Positions 1 to 7,754 of a DNA stretch of 36,379 nt are shown piece by piece (positions within the stretch are counted from its first letter, which is position 1; each line of letters opens with the position of its first letter). Under the pieces are notes generated by a model, which saw only the letters and a program-made list of their open reading frames with translations, did not search any database and was not told where the DNA came from. The stretch spans positions 1 to 36,379 of the forward strand of contig CAJTXP010000042.1 of NCBI GenBank assembly GCA_910583615.1. Direction: 5' to 3'. Source of the stretch: an uncultured Lachnospiraceae bacterium (lineage in GTDB: Bacteria > Bacillota > Clostridia > Lachnospirales > Lachnospiraceae). A program made the position numbers and the translations under genes.

Positions 1-128
1 TCCGTCCCATTCGGACAGGTCTGTTCGCCTGTGACGGACAAAACGGCTCCGGTGTCCGATACATTCCACACAGCGCTGCAGAGTACAGAGGTCCAGGACG
101 CAGACCACTCACCCCGTGAATAGCAACC
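1..128. repeat. Right part of a dispersed long-hairpin repeat (copy A, cut by window edge)
   Basis: The segment carries TGTCCGATACATTCCA at 53-68 and ends in a CACCCCGTGAATAGCAACC-like tail. Both features recur in the same order in the complete copy at 10272-10490. Only the loop and right arm are inside the window, so the left arm should lie just upstream of base 1. No gene is seen here. Confidence 0.7.
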
Positions 129-176
129 AACACATATTTCCGCATATTCCATATCTTATTATCAGAATCAATGATC

Positions 177-205
177 GTGACAGGTCGATTGCCGTCACTT
201 ATCTA
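177..205 (+). promoter_or_regulatory. Possible promoter of the ABC importer genes
   Basis: GTGACA at 177-182 and TATCTA at 200-205 are separated by 17 bp and lie just ahead of a strong ribosome site (aaggagg) and the ATG at 223. The -10 match is poor, so this is tentative. Confidence 0.3.
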
Positions 206-222
206 TAGAAGGAGGAATACAC

Positions 223-990
223 ATGACTCCACTGCTTGAGGTCAGCCATGTCTGTTACTCTTACCACACGCTCTCCGGTGAGACTCTGGCGCTGTCAGAC
301 CTTACTTTTTCCGTCGATGAAGGCGAATTTCTCGTCATCGTCGGCCCCAGCGGCTGCGGCAAAAGCACGCTTTTGTCCCTGATCTCCGGACTGATTCCGA
401 CGGAAGAGGGAACGATCCGTTTCAACAGGACCCCTTCCGGCGAACATCGAACCAACATCGGATACATGCTCCAGAAAGATCACCTCTTTGAATGGAGGAC
501 CGTCTACCGCAACGTCCTGCTGGGACTGGAAATACAGAAAAAGGAAACGCCGGAAAATCTGGCGCATGTAGAAAAGCTGCTCCAGGATTACGGACTGACT
601 TCGTTTAAGAATGCCAGGCCTTCTGAGCTGTCCGGCGGCATGCGGCAGCGCGCAGCCCTGATAAGGACTCTTGCTCTGAATCCGGAGCTGCTGCTGCTGG
701 ATGAACCCTTCTCCGCTCTGGACTATCAGACAAGGCTCCATGTATGTGATGACGTATATTCCATCATCAAGAAAGAAAAAAAGACCGCCATACTGGTCAC
801 CCACGACCTCTCAGAGGCCATCAGCATGGCGGATCGGATTCTGATCCTGTCCAGAAGGCCTGCCCGGATCTGCAGGATCCTGCCGGTTTCCTTTACTGAT
901 CCAGGACTGACTCCCATGCAGCGCAGACAGGCGCCGGAATTCAAGAACTATTTTAATGAAATCTGGAAGGAGCTTAATGAACATGGATAA
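223..990 (+). CDS. ABC importer ATP-binding protein, nitrate/sulfonate/taurine type
   Basis: This 255-residue cytoplasmic ATPase powers an importer of the NitT/TauT family, whose members take up nitrate, taurine, alkanesulfonates or thiamine precursors. Visible motifs in order are Walker A GPSGCGKST near residue 42, the Q-loop (MLQKDHLFEW, near 82), the signature LSGGMRQR near 136, Walker B LLLLDEPFSALD near 155 and the switch His in VTHDLSEA near 190. Length is normal for SsuB/TauB/ThiZ proteins. The ATG follows a strong AAGGAGG site. The permease gene overlaps its 3' end by 14 bp, so the two are translated together. No substrate-binding protein gene lies in the window; it may be upstream of base 1 or elsewhere. 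The substrate cannot be told from the ATPase. Confidence 0.92.
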   Translation: MTPLLEVSHVCYSYHTLSGETLALSDLTFSVDEGEFLVIVGPSGCGKSTLLSLISGLIPTEEGTIRFNRTPSGEHRTNIGYMLQKDHLFEWRTVYRNVLLGLEIQKKETPENLAHVEKLLQDYGLTSFKNARPSELSGGMRQRAALIRTLALNPELLLLDEPFSALDYQTRLHVCDDVYSIIKKEKKTAILVTHDLSEAISMADRILILSRRPARICRILPVSFTDPGLTPMQRRQAPEFKNYFNEIWKELNEHG

Positions 991-1792
991 CGAACACGTA
1001 TCTCCCCGTCAGGAGGAATATATCAAAAGCCACAGACGGCATCATCATCTGGTGGCCCTCTTCCGCTTCCTCGCCTTTTTTCTCTTCCTCGTACTGTGGG
1101 AAGTGAGCACGAACCTGCACTGGATCGACGCCTTTATCTTCAGCAGTCCCAGCCGGATCCTTCAGACCATCCTGGACATGAGCAAAGACTACTCCATCTT
1201 CCGTCATACGGGCATCACCCTGTACGAGACGCTGCTGAGCTTTGCACTGGTCGTACTGGTCAGCTTTCTGACCGCTACTCTCCTGTGGTTTTCCGGCACG
1301 CTCTCCGAGGTCCTGGAACCCTGGCTGGTCATCCTGAACAGTCTTCCAAAATCCGCCCTTGCACCTCTTTTGATCGTCTGGCTGGGCGCCAACACCCGGA
1401 CCATCATCGTCGCCGGCATGTCCGTCGCCGTCTTTGGCAGCATTATCAGCATGTACACCGCCTTCCGGGACACGGATGAAGAAAAGATCAAGCTGATCTA
1501 CACCCTTGGCGGCAGCCGCCTGCAGGTACTTAAAGATGTGGTGATCCCTTCCAGTCTTCCTTCCATCATCAGTATTCTGAAGGTTAACATCGGCCTCTGC
1601 CTGGTAGGCGTCATCATCGGAGAATTTCTTGCCGCACGGGAGGGCCTTGGCTATCTCATTATCTATGCAAGCCAGATCTTCAAGCTCAACTATCTGATCA
1701 CGGCGCTGATCATCCTGTGCATCATTGCATTCTGTCTCTATCAGGGAATTCAGAAGCTGGAGCACCAGATTCGAAAAACGCGGAGCCTTTAA
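977..1792 (+). CDS. ABC importer permease, NitT/TauT type
   Basis: This 271-residue integral membrane protein is the partner of the preceding ATPase. It shows a first hydrophobic segment (FRFLAFFLFLVLWEVS), several further membrane spans, and the BPD-type cytoplasmic loop with the EAA-like stretch around 'LIYTLGGSRLQVLKDVVIP', the ATPase contact site. I chose the ATG at 977 rather than an upstream in-frame ATG at 956 because GGAAGGAG sits just before it. The stop codon lies in the loop of the terminator hairpin that follows. The family is clear; the transported compound is not. Confidence 0.9.
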   Translation: MNMDNEHVSPRQEEYIKSHRRHHHLVALFRFLAFFLFLVLWEVSTNLHWIDAFIFSSPSRILQTILDMSKDYSIFRHTGITLYETLLSFALVVLVSFLTATLLWFSGTLSEVLEPWLVILNSLPKSALAPLLIVWLGANTRTIIVAGMSVAVFGSIISMYTAFRDTDEEKIKLIYTLGGSRLQVLKDVVIPSSLPSIISILKVNIGLCLVGVIIGEFLAAREGLGYLIIYASQIFKLNYLITALIILCIIAFCLYQGIQKLEHQIRKTRSL

Positions 1793-1808
1793 CAGGCTCC
1801 GCGTTTTT
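1774..1808. terminator. Bidirectional intrinsic terminator
   Basis: A perfect 14-bp stem (AAAAACGCGGAGCC paired with GGCTCCGCGTTTTT) encloses a 7-base loop that contains the permease stop codon. A-run and T-run on either side let it serve both the permease and the convergent gene at 1827-2216. Confidence 0.93.
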
Positions 1809-1826
1809 CACAGATCAGCTGTAAAT

Positions 1827-2216
1827 TTACTCATCTATCATAACGCAGCGGATTCCCTTTTCTTTCAAAGCAGCCTCCATGTCGGACGGCAACGCCAGCT
1901 TTGCCGTCCGGTATCCTTTATAAAATACCCGTTTTGAATGTCCGTTTTTCTTAATCACCTTTATATACAGATTATATGACCATTTATGTTCCAGTTCCCA
2001 CGAACTGCAGTGCAGTTCCACACACTCAATCTCATGAAACGGAATGGAATATGGTATCCCTGTATTCAACACCAGACAATTATCCTCAAAAAACATCGCC
2101 CCTGCATTGGAGCGGTTACCAAACTGGCATCTTTTAGCCATAAAAAATATAACAAGAAAGATCACCGGACCAAACACATAGATCCCTATGAGTATTTCCT
2201 GCAGCTTCATTTCCAT
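1827..2216 (-). CDS. Small membrane-anchored protein of unknown function
   Basis: The 129-residue product has one N-terminal membrane segment (about residues 9-27, IGIYVFGPVIFLVIFFMA). A mixed beta-rich soluble part follows, 'FFEDNCLVLNTGIPYSIPFHEIECVEL', which resembles membrane-anchored PH-like or DUF-type domains. I do not recognise a named family. The start follows AAAGGAA. It is the last of a run of four minus-strand genes (3826 to 1827) that may be co-transcribed. Confidence 0.65.
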   Translation of the reverse strand: MEMKLQEILIGIYVFGPVIFLVIFFMAKRCQFGNRSNAGAMFFEDNCLVLNTGIPYSIPFHEIECVELHCSSWELEHKWSYNLYIKVIKKNGHSKRVFYKGYRTAKLALPSDMEAALKEKGIRCVMIDE

Positions 2217-2238
2217 GTTTCCTTTCTGTACATATCTT

Positions 2239-3024
2239 TCAGGAAATATTTTTCCTGCTGTTCTGCTTTTCTATGTATTCATGTTCCATGGCATCATATT
2301 CCCGGTCTGACAGAACTCTGCCGTCTGCCGTATCGATCCCGGGATTCCGTTCCAGAAGCATGGCCTGTACCCGCTGTGCGACTTCCGGTTTTGCATACGC
2401 GCGGCTGAAGTTCCAGTGTTCGGAAAAAACTGCCAGATTCCTCCGCAGAACCGTCTTCATGGTCTTTCCTGTATAAAACGCCTCCGGATAATCTATCAGA
2501 TAGGCTCCCTTGATATCACTGTATTTCATCGGCACGCCGGGTTCAAGCACAAAATATGTTTCTGTCAGCAGAGCTCCCGGCTGTCCTTTTTCCGAGAGTG
2601 TGACTGCAATACTGCCCGGGTTGGAGATCTGCCGGTCAAATTCCCGGATCTCGCTCTCTGTATAGCCGCTTTGTTCCACCATGCGCCGAAACCACTCATC
2701 ACCGCTGCACCTGAATCTTTTGATTCCGAGCCACAGGCAGAAAACTCCAAACAGAAACATAAGAAACGGAATCAGGAAGAGGAACAGCGCCCCCAGAATA
2801 TCTCCTCCTGTCATCGGCGCCGAATTGCTGAACCCTTCTGTTACAAGGGATTTTCCCATCAGAAACAGAAGCCAAAACCCGACTGGCGCAAAAAGCACAC
2901 CAATCACCATCAGCACAATTCCAGCGCCTTTGGACGTCTTTTCCGCAGCCGCAAAGTATCCTTTCGGAAAACGCTTCCTGCAGTCCGCCTCCGTCAATGT
3001 CTTAAAGCGTTTGTCCACATTCAT
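2239..3024 (-). CDS. Two-span membrane protein of unknown function
   Basis: The 261-residue product has a short cytoplasmic N-terminus and two hydrophobic spans (about residues 34-57, GIVLMVIGVLFAPVGFWLLF, and 77-102, ILGALFLFLIPFLMFLFG). A charged C-terminal domain of about 150 residues follows. I chose the second of two close ATGs (3024) because GGAGGA lies 8 bp from it but only 2 bp from the ATG at 3030. A 14-bp palindrome lies immediately upstream (3044-3074). The role is unknown. It shares layout with the next gene downstream (membrane anchor plus soluble domain). Confidence 0.65.
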   Translation of the reverse strand: MNVDKRFKTLTEADCRKRFPKGYFAAAEKTSKGAGIVLMVIGVLFAPVGFWLLFLMGKSLVTEGFSNSAPMTGGDILGALFLFLIPFLMFLFGVFCLWLGIKRFRCSGDEWFRRMVEQSGYTESEIREFDRQISNPGSIAVTLSEKGQPGALLTETYFVLEPGVPMKYSDIKGAYLIDYPEAFYTGKTMKTVLRRNLAVFSEHWNFSRAYAKPEVAQRVQAMLLERNPGIDTADGRVLSDREYDAMEHEYIEKQNSRKNIS

Positions 3025-3043
3025 ATCCATATTCCTCCAGTCT

Positions 3044-3074
3044 TTTATTTCAGATCACTCTGATCTGAAATAAA
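3044..3074. repeat. Perfect 14-bp palindrome upstream of 2239-3024
   Basis: TTTATTTCAGATCA, a CTC loop, then TGATCTGAAATAAA. It lies 20 bp ahead of the ribosome site of the minus-strand gene. It may be an operator, a 5'-UTR hairpin or an intercistronic hairpin. There is no T-run, so it is not a classic terminator. Confidence 0.6.
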
Positions 3075-3144
3075 TACTACAATAAATCCCCTCCTTTTTT
3101 CAATGCTTTCGACTCCATCCGTAACAAATCAGCACAATCCGGCA

Positions 3145-3393
3145 TTATTTCCAGTCCTTCATAATTTCAAGGAGTTCTGTCTCATAATCTCCCGTCATCT
3201 CTTCCATGCCCCCTCCATGCCGCACATTCGTCTCTACGCCCCACTCCTCATCGTGAAATTCCCATATATGATAAGAAACTCCCCGATATTCAAAATCTAT
3301 GCTTTCACAGTCGTCTTCCATGCACCGCTTAAACGTCCATCCCCGTTCCCTTATCAATGCCAGAACCCGTTCCAGCCTTTCTTTTTTCTCCAT
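3145..3393 (-). CDS. Small acidic hypothetical protein
   Basis: This is an 82-residue soluble protein rich in Glu, Trp and Arg ('ESIDFEYRGVSYHIWEFHDEEWGVETNVRHGGGMEEMTGDYETELLEIMKDW'). The pattern is typical of small clostridial proteins of unknown function. The ATG at 3393 has AGAGGAAG 7 bp upstream. Another in-frame ATG at 3426 lacks a site. The first 65 bp overlap the 3' end of the gene at 3329-3826 in another frame. Confidence 0.55.
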   Translation of the reverse strand: MEKKERLERVLALIRERGWTFKRCMEDDCESIDFEYRGVSYHIWEFHDEEWGVETNVRHGGGMEEMTGDYETELLEIMKDWK

Positions 3394-3826
3394 AATTATT
3401 CTTCCTCTCTTTTCTTCTGTCTCCATTCAACATGATCGACTCTTCCGGTTCCTGAATTTCCAGCGCGTCATCATCCTCTTCTTCGCACTCCATATTCCAC
3501 ATGAGCTGCAGGCCTGCTGTTCCAACCAGAGCCATCCACAAAGCAAGAAGCACTGTAATCATAATCTTTTTGCTTTTTGTCAGGCTGAGTCCCCACACAT
3601 ATTTTATCACAATCGCTGTCAGGAGGAGAACCAGAAACCAGAGATAGATGGTAATCACAGTAAGGAGCATGGCAGTAACCATGCAGAATAAAAGTCCTTT
3701 CACCAGCGCCAGACCCGCATCTCTGCAGTCATACAAACCAGTCTTTCTTCTGCACACAGCGACGCTTATCAGAAAATATACCAGAAAAATAAGCAGAAAG
3801 ATCAGACTGTTCACTTCAGAAAACAT
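3329..3826 (-). CDS. Three-span membrane protein of unknown function
   Basis: The 165-residue product has hydrophobic spans near residues 5-22, 42-70 and 90-110, and an acidic stretch EEEDDDALEIQEPEE. The ATG at 3826 follows GGAGG; an upstream in-frame ATG (3844) lies before that site and is unlikely. The last 30 or so residues are Lys/Gly-rich and run inside the next gene in another frame. The true C-terminus may therefore be shorter, or the 3' end may be frameshifted. The function is not recognised. Confidence 0.55.
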   Translation of the reverse strand: MFSEVNSLIFLLIFLVYFLISVAVCRRKTGLYDCRDAGLALVKGLLFCMVTAMLLTVITIYLWFLVLLLTAIVIKYVWGLSLTKSKKIMITVLLALWMALVGTAGLQLMWNMECEEEDDDALEIQEPEESIMLNGDRRKERKNNYGEKRKAGTGSGIDKGTGMDV

Positions 3827-3956
3827 GGCACTTCCTCCATACAAAAAATGAATGCCCTAAATTATACTGCTCTTTCCTGCATTTCATGACAGCAGATCCG
3901 TTGTTCTGTCTATTATACTATATCCTGAAAAGGTTTCAACTCTTTCGTAAAAAACC

Positions 3957-3984
3957 TTGCATTTTTCAGCCCGGACGATATGAT
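3957..3984 (+). promoter_or_regulatory. Promoter of the queH transcript
   Basis: TTGCAT at 3957-3962 and TATGAT at 3979-3984 are spaced by 16 bp. Transcription would begin near 3991, after the in-frame upstream ATG at 3980, which argues against that longer start. Confidence 0.55.
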
Positions 3985-3999
3985 AGGAAGGGAGGATGC

Positions 4000-4035
4000 A
4001 TGTTCAGACAGACAAACACGAATCACGAGGTATAA
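4000..4035 (+). CDS. Possible 11-residue leader peptide ahead of queH
   Basis: The ATG at 4000 has the best ribosome site in the area (GGGAGGATGC directly upstream). It opens a short reading frame, MFRQTNTNHEV, ending in TAA five bases before the queH ATG. queH itself has only a weak site (ACGAGG). Translation of the leader could deliver ribosomes to queH. No database support is available. Confidence 0.35.
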   Translation: MFRQTNTNHEV

Positions 4036-4039
4036 CCAT

Positions 4040-4672
4040 ATGAACAGAAGAAATTATCAAAAAGAACTGGAACAGCTGATTCTTGGCCTTGACCCGGAAG
4101 CAGAAGCGCCAACCCTTCTGCTCCACTCCTGCTGCGCCCCCTGCAGCAGCTATGTGCTGGAGTATCTGTCCGCATATTTCCGGATCACAGTGCTCTACTA
4201 TAACCCGAATATTTATCCGGAATCCGAATATGGCGTCAGGGCGGAAGAACAGAGACGTCTGATCGCCGCCCTTCCCACCAGATATCCGGTGAATTTTACA
4301 GAAGGCGCCTACGTTCCGGCAGATTTCTACCGCTGTGCCAGAGGCATGGAACAGCTTCCGGAAGGCGGCGAACGCTGCTTTGCCTGCTATCGCCTTCGTC
4401 TTGAGGAAGCCGCAAAAACAGCAAAAGAAAAGGGCTGCAGCTACTTTGCCTCAACCCTGTCCATCAGTCCGCTGAAAAACGCGGAAAAACTCAATGAAAT
4501 CGGAGAACAGCTGGCCCGGGAATATCAGGTCCGGTGGCTTCCCAACGATTTCAAAAAGAAAGACGGCTACAAACGCTCTACAGAACTGGCCCGGGAATAT
4601 GGCATGTACCGGCAGGATTACTGCGGATGTGTCTACTCTCTGCGGGAACGGCACCCGGATGCGGCTTACTGA
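4040..4672 (+). CDS. queH: Epoxyqueuosine reductase QueH
   Basis: This 210-residue enzyme makes the last step of queuosine synthesis, reducing epoxyqueuosine in tRNA to queuosine. It is the non-cobalamin alternative to QueG (DUF208 family). Cysteines expected to hold the iron-sulfur cluster are visible as CCAPC at residues 31-35, CFAC at 113-116 and CGC at 195-197. 'YYNPNIYPESEY' and 'STLSISP' are also typical. The start at 4040 gives the usual N-terminus ('MNRRNYQKELE'). The gene stands alone and converges on the glyoxalase gene. Confidence 0.93.
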   Translation: MNRRNYQKELEQLILGLDPEAEAPTLLLHSCCAPCSSYVLEYLSAYFRITVLYYNPNIYPESEYGVRAEEQRRLIAALPTRYPVNFTEGAYVPADFYRCARGMEQLPEGGERCFACYRLRLEEAAKTAKEKGCSYFASTLSISPLKNAEKLNEIGEQLAREYQVRWLPNDFKKKDGYKRSTELAREYGMYRQDYCGCVYSLRERHPDAAY

Positions 4673-4707
4673 AACGGCGCATCCAGGCGCGGTCAGTTCC
4701 TCCCGTC

Positions 4708-5076
4708 TTATTTTGCCGGAATGATCTCCAGCCAGTAGCCGTCGGGATCCTGGATAAAATAGATGCCCATGGACGGATTCTCAAAGCAGATGCAGCCCAT
4801 CTCTTTGTGATGCGCATACGCTGCATCGTAATCGTCTACCCGGAACGCCAGATGGAACTCACAGTCCCCCAGATTATACGGACGGTCCATATCCCGAAGC
4901 CAGGTCAGTTCCAGTTCAAAATCACTTTCCTCGTTTTTCAGGTACACGATGATAAAGGAGCAGTCTGCGGCATCCTTTCTGCGGCACTCCTTAAGGCCCA
5001 GCGCTTTTTCATAAAAATCCAGGGATCTTTCAAGATCCGCCACATTATAATTTTCGTGAATCATCTGAAATTTCAT
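4708..5076 (-). CDS. Glyoxalase I-type lyase (lactoylglutathione lyase family)
   Basis: This is a 122-residue single-module vicinal-oxygen-chelate protein. Four likely metal ligands stand at the family positions: His7, Glu56, His75 and Glu117. Signature stretches are 'VADLERSLDFYEKALGL' near the N-terminus and 'YFIQDPDGYWLEII' at the end. The known family reaction is removal of methylglyoxal as a thiol adduct. Since Clostridia usually lack glutathione, the natural thiol or substrate may differ. The ATG at 5076 follows an AGGAAA site. The gene lies 34 bp behind trpS and may share its transcript. Confidence 0.85.
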   Translation of the reverse strand: MKFQMIHENYNVADLERSLDFYEKALGLKECRRKDAADCSFIIVYLKNEESDFELELTWLRDMDRPYNLGDCEFHLAFRVDDYDAAYAHHKEMGCICFENPSMGIYFIQDPDGYWLEIIPAK

Positions 5077-5110
5077 TTTTCCTGTCTCCTTTCTCTCCGG
5101 CAGCCGTTCA

Positions 5111-6115
5111 TTACCGGATCCGGTCCGGGAATCCCACCTTCCTCTGAACCTTTCGAAGGGTCTTTGCCGCCGTGTATCCTGCTTTCTCCGCATTTTCCTT
5201 TATAATCCTGTCGATATACGCCTTGTCTTTGGCAAGTTCTGCATAACGGTCCTGCAGGGGCTTTAATACGCTGACGACTGCCTCTCCCACTGCCGTCTTA
5301 AATTCACTGTAGCCTTTTCCGTCAAATTCCCTGACCACTTCCTCCGGGGTCTTTCCGGTACAGGCGCTGTAAATGTCGATCAGATTCCGGATGCCGGGCT
5401 GCTCCTCCCGGTACAGAATCTGTGCTTCCGAATCCGTCACCGCACGCCTGCATTTGCGCATGATCGTATCCGGATCATCCATTAGATAAATGGATGCATT
5501 GGGATTCTCATCGGATTTGGACATTTTCTTCGAAGGATCCTGCAGGCTCATGATCCTGGCTCCTACTTTTCCAATGTACGCCTCCGGAATGGTAAAGACC
5601 TCTCCGTATACTCCGTTGAACCGCTGAGCCACATCCCTGGTCAGCTCCAGATGCTGCATCTGATCGATGCCTACAGGAACCACGTCCGCCTGATACAGCA
5701 GAATGTCTGCCGCCATCAGCACCGGATACGTAAAAAGCCCTGCATTGATATTGTCCGCATGCTTCGCCGATTTATCCTTGAACTGCGTCATACGGTTCAG
5801 TTCGCCCATATAGGTAAAACAGTTCAGGATCCATGCCAGCTCTGCATGGCCGGACACATGAGACTGGTAGTAGAGGCAGTTCTTCTCCGGATCAATCCCC
5901 GCCGCAATGTAGATCATCAGAAGATTGCGGGCGCGTTGCCGAAGTACCGTGGGATCCTGCCGTACAGTGATGGAATGCAGATCCACCACGCTGTAAAAAC
6001 ACTCATATTCATCGCACAGGTTCACCCAGTTCTTCAGTGCTCCCAGATAATTGCCAAGCGTCAGATTACCGGTTGCCTGCATGCCGCTGAACAATACTTT
6101 CTTACCGTTTATCAT
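5111..6115 (-). CDS. trpS: Tryptophanyl-tRNA synthetase
   Basis: This 334-residue class I aminoacyl-tRNA synthetase charges tRNA-Trp. The HIGH-like motif appears as 'ATGNLTLGNYLGAL' near residue 14, and the KMSKS loop as 'DPSKKMSKSDENP' near 193. 'GIDQMQHLELTRDVAQRFN' is the usual tryptophan-binding region. Length is typical of bacterial TrpS. An AAAGGAG site lies upstream. No T-box leader is visible in the 77 bp separating it from mgtE, unlike many Firmicute trpS genes. Confidence 0.97.
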   Translation of the reverse strand: MINGKKVLFSGMQATGNLTLGNYLGALKNWVNLCDEYECFYSVVDLHSITVRQDPTVLRQRARNLLMIYIAAGIDPEKNCLYYQSHVSGHAELAWILNCFTYMGELNRMTQFKDKSAKHADNINAGLFTYPVLMAADILLYQADVVPVGIDQMQHLELTRDVAQRFNGVYGEVFTIPEAYIGKVGARIMSLQDPSKKMSKSDENPNASIYLMDDPDTIMRKCRRAVTDSEAQILYREEQPGIRNLIDIYSACTGKTPEEVVREFDGKGYSEFKTAVGEAVVSVLKPLQDRYAELAKDKAYIDRIIKENAEKAGYTAAKTLRKVQRKVGFPDRIR

Positions 6116-6192
6116 ATCTTTTTAACTCCTTTATTATAATCGTATACAGCTGTAGAAACTGCCGTTGTTATCACCTTCTATATGCTGATCCA

Positions 6193-7539
6193 CTAAATAC
6201 TCAGCAGATTACATGCAATTCTGAAATAGATGATGAGACTGCATGCATCCACGATGGTCGAGATCAGAGGCGCCGCCATGATTGCCGGATCCAGATTCAG
6301 AAGCTTTGCCGCAATCGGCAGCGTACAGCCGATACCCTTCGCCATGATAATCGTGATATAGAGGCTCAGCACCACCGTCAGGCACACCAGGGGCTGCCCC
6401 GGATACATGAGCATAAGACGGATATAATTCAGCGCTCCCAGAATCACGCCCACCAGAAGCGCCACCCGGATCTCCTTCCAGATCACACGCAGCGTGTCCT
6501 TTGGCTCCACCTCGCCGATGGCCATGCAGCGGATAATCATGGTGCTGGACTGACTGCCGGCATTGCCCCCGGTTCCGGTCAGCATGGGTACGAAACTGAC
6601 CAGCAGCGGCAAAGCCGCAAACGCTTCCTCATAATGCGTCAGGATACTGCCTGTAATCATGGAACTGAGCATCAGTACCGTCAGCCAGACGATACGGTTT
6701 TTCGCCAGCTCCAGAATGCTTGTCTTAAGATAGGGCTTATCGCTGGGCAGCATGGCTGCCATCTTCTCAAAATCCTCCGTCGCCTCTTCTTCCATGACAT
6801 CCACGATATCATCCACTGTAACGATGCCTACCAGCCGTTCTTCATGGTCCACTACCGGAAGGCAGAGCAGATCATATTTGTTGAACAGCTCGATGACTTC
6901 CTCCTGATCCTCCGTAGTCACCGTCTTGATAATATTGGTGTCCATGATATCCTGAATCTTTGTCTCATACGGATTCATCAGAAGATCCTTGATGGTCACG
7001 ACTCCCTCCAGATGCCGTCCGCCGTCCATGACAAAACAGGTGTAGATGGTCTCCTTGTCCACTCCATGAGCGCGGATATAGGAAAATGCCTGCTCCACGT
7101 TCATATATTTCTTCAGTCCGATATACTCGGCGGTCATGATACTACCGGCACTGTTGTCAGGATACTGCAGAAACTGGTTGATAATCTTCCGGGTCTCCGG
7201 CGTCGTATTGCGCATGACCCTTTTGACCACAGTCGCCGGAAGTTCCTCCAGCATATCCACCGCATCATCCACAAAAAGGTCTTCTACGATCTTGTGAATC
7301 TCCGCATCAGTAATGCTGTTGATGATATGCTCCTGAATATCCGTCTCCAGGCAGGCAAACACATCCGCCGCCAGCCCTTTGGGAAGCATTCGGAAAATCA
7401 GAACCTTCCGGTTGTCATCCAGTTCTTCCATGAACTCCGCAATATCCGCCTCATTCATCTCCGCCAGCCGGGACCGGAGGGATCGGAAACGGTGTTCCTC
7501 AACAAACTGCAGTAATTCTTCCAGATCATATTGTTCCAC
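6193..7539 (-). CDS. mgtE: Magnesium transporter MgtE
   Basis: This 448-residue protein is an inner-membrane Mg2+ channel gated by intracellular Mg2+. It has the helical N domain with MgtE repeats (residues about 1-130), two CBS domains (about 133-255; e.g. 'IMDTNIIKTVTTEDQEEVIELFNKYDLLCLPVVD'), a connecting helix and five membrane spans from about 280. The pore-region motifs 'PMLTGTGGNAGSQSSTMIIR' and 'NLDPAIMAAPL' are present. The start codon is GTG at 7539, supported by CGGAGGG; no in-frame ATG with a site exists. It has its own promoter and a leader hairpin. Confidence 0.96.
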   Translation of the reverse strand: MEQYDLEELLQFVEEHRFRSLRSRLAEMNEADIAEFMEELDDNRKVLIFRMLPKGLAADVFACLETDIQEHIINSITDAEIHKIVEDLFVDDAVDMLEELPATVVKRVMRNTTPETRKIINQFLQYPDNSAGSIMTAEYIGLKKYMNVEQAFSYIRAHGVDKETIYTCFVMDGGRHLEGVVTIKDLLMNPYETKIQDIMDTNIIKTVTTEDQEEVIELFNKYDLLCLPVVDHEERLVGIVTVDDIVDVMEEEATEDFEKMAAMLPSDKPYLKTSILELAKNRIVWLTVLMLSSMITGSILTHYEEAFAALPLLVSFVPMLTGTGGNAGSQSSTMIIRCMAIGEVEPKDTLRVIWKEIRVALLVGVILGALNYIRLMLMYPGQPLVCLTVVLSLYITIIMAKGIGCTLPIAAKLLNLDPAIMAAPLISTIVDACSLIIYFRIACNLLSI

Positions 7540-7560
7540 TGCACATCCCTCCGTTTCCCC

Positions 7561-7597
7561 AAAAATCGAGAGCCCGGGTCATCTGCTCCGGACTCTC
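7561..7597 (-). terminator. Terminator-like hairpin in the mgtE leader
   Basis: Read on the minus strand, a 10-bp stem (GAGAGTCCGG with CCGGGCTCTC, 7568-7597) is followed by T5 at 7565-7561. It lies between the mgtE promoter and its ribosome site, so it could act as an attenuator. Confidence 0.6.
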
Positions 7598-7613
7598 CGT
7601 TGTCTCTTACTCA

Positions 7614-7642
7614 ATTTTATCTTTCTTCCGCTCCTTTGTCAA
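7614..7642 (-). promoter_or_regulatory. mgtE promoter
   Basis: On the minus strand TTGACA (7642-7637), a 17-bp spacer and TAAAAT (7619-7614). The predicted transcript start near 7606 gives a leader of about 65 nt. Confidence 0.8.
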
Positions 7643-7688
7643 CAAACTTTGCGAACTTCGGTTCTGCATACATTCCATATGGTTACTC

Positions 7689-7717
7689 TTGCCTTTACCT
7701 GAGAACTTTGTTATGAT
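7689..7717 (+). promoter_or_regulatory. luxS promoter
   Basis: TTGCCT at 7689-7694, a 17-bp spacer and TATGAT at 7712-7717, followed 21 bp later by the AAGGAGG site of luxS. Confidence 0.75.
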
Positions 7718-7754
7718 GATAACGAATCGTCAAAATGCAAGGAGGATCTGTTTT

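Noticed and set aside
6116..6192. T-box leader for trpS
   Set aside because: Only 77 bp separate it from mgtE and there is no T-box core or specifier loop.
7540..7690. M-box magnesium riboswitch ahead of mgtE
   Set aside because: The promoter leaves only about 65 nt of leader and no M-box core was seen.
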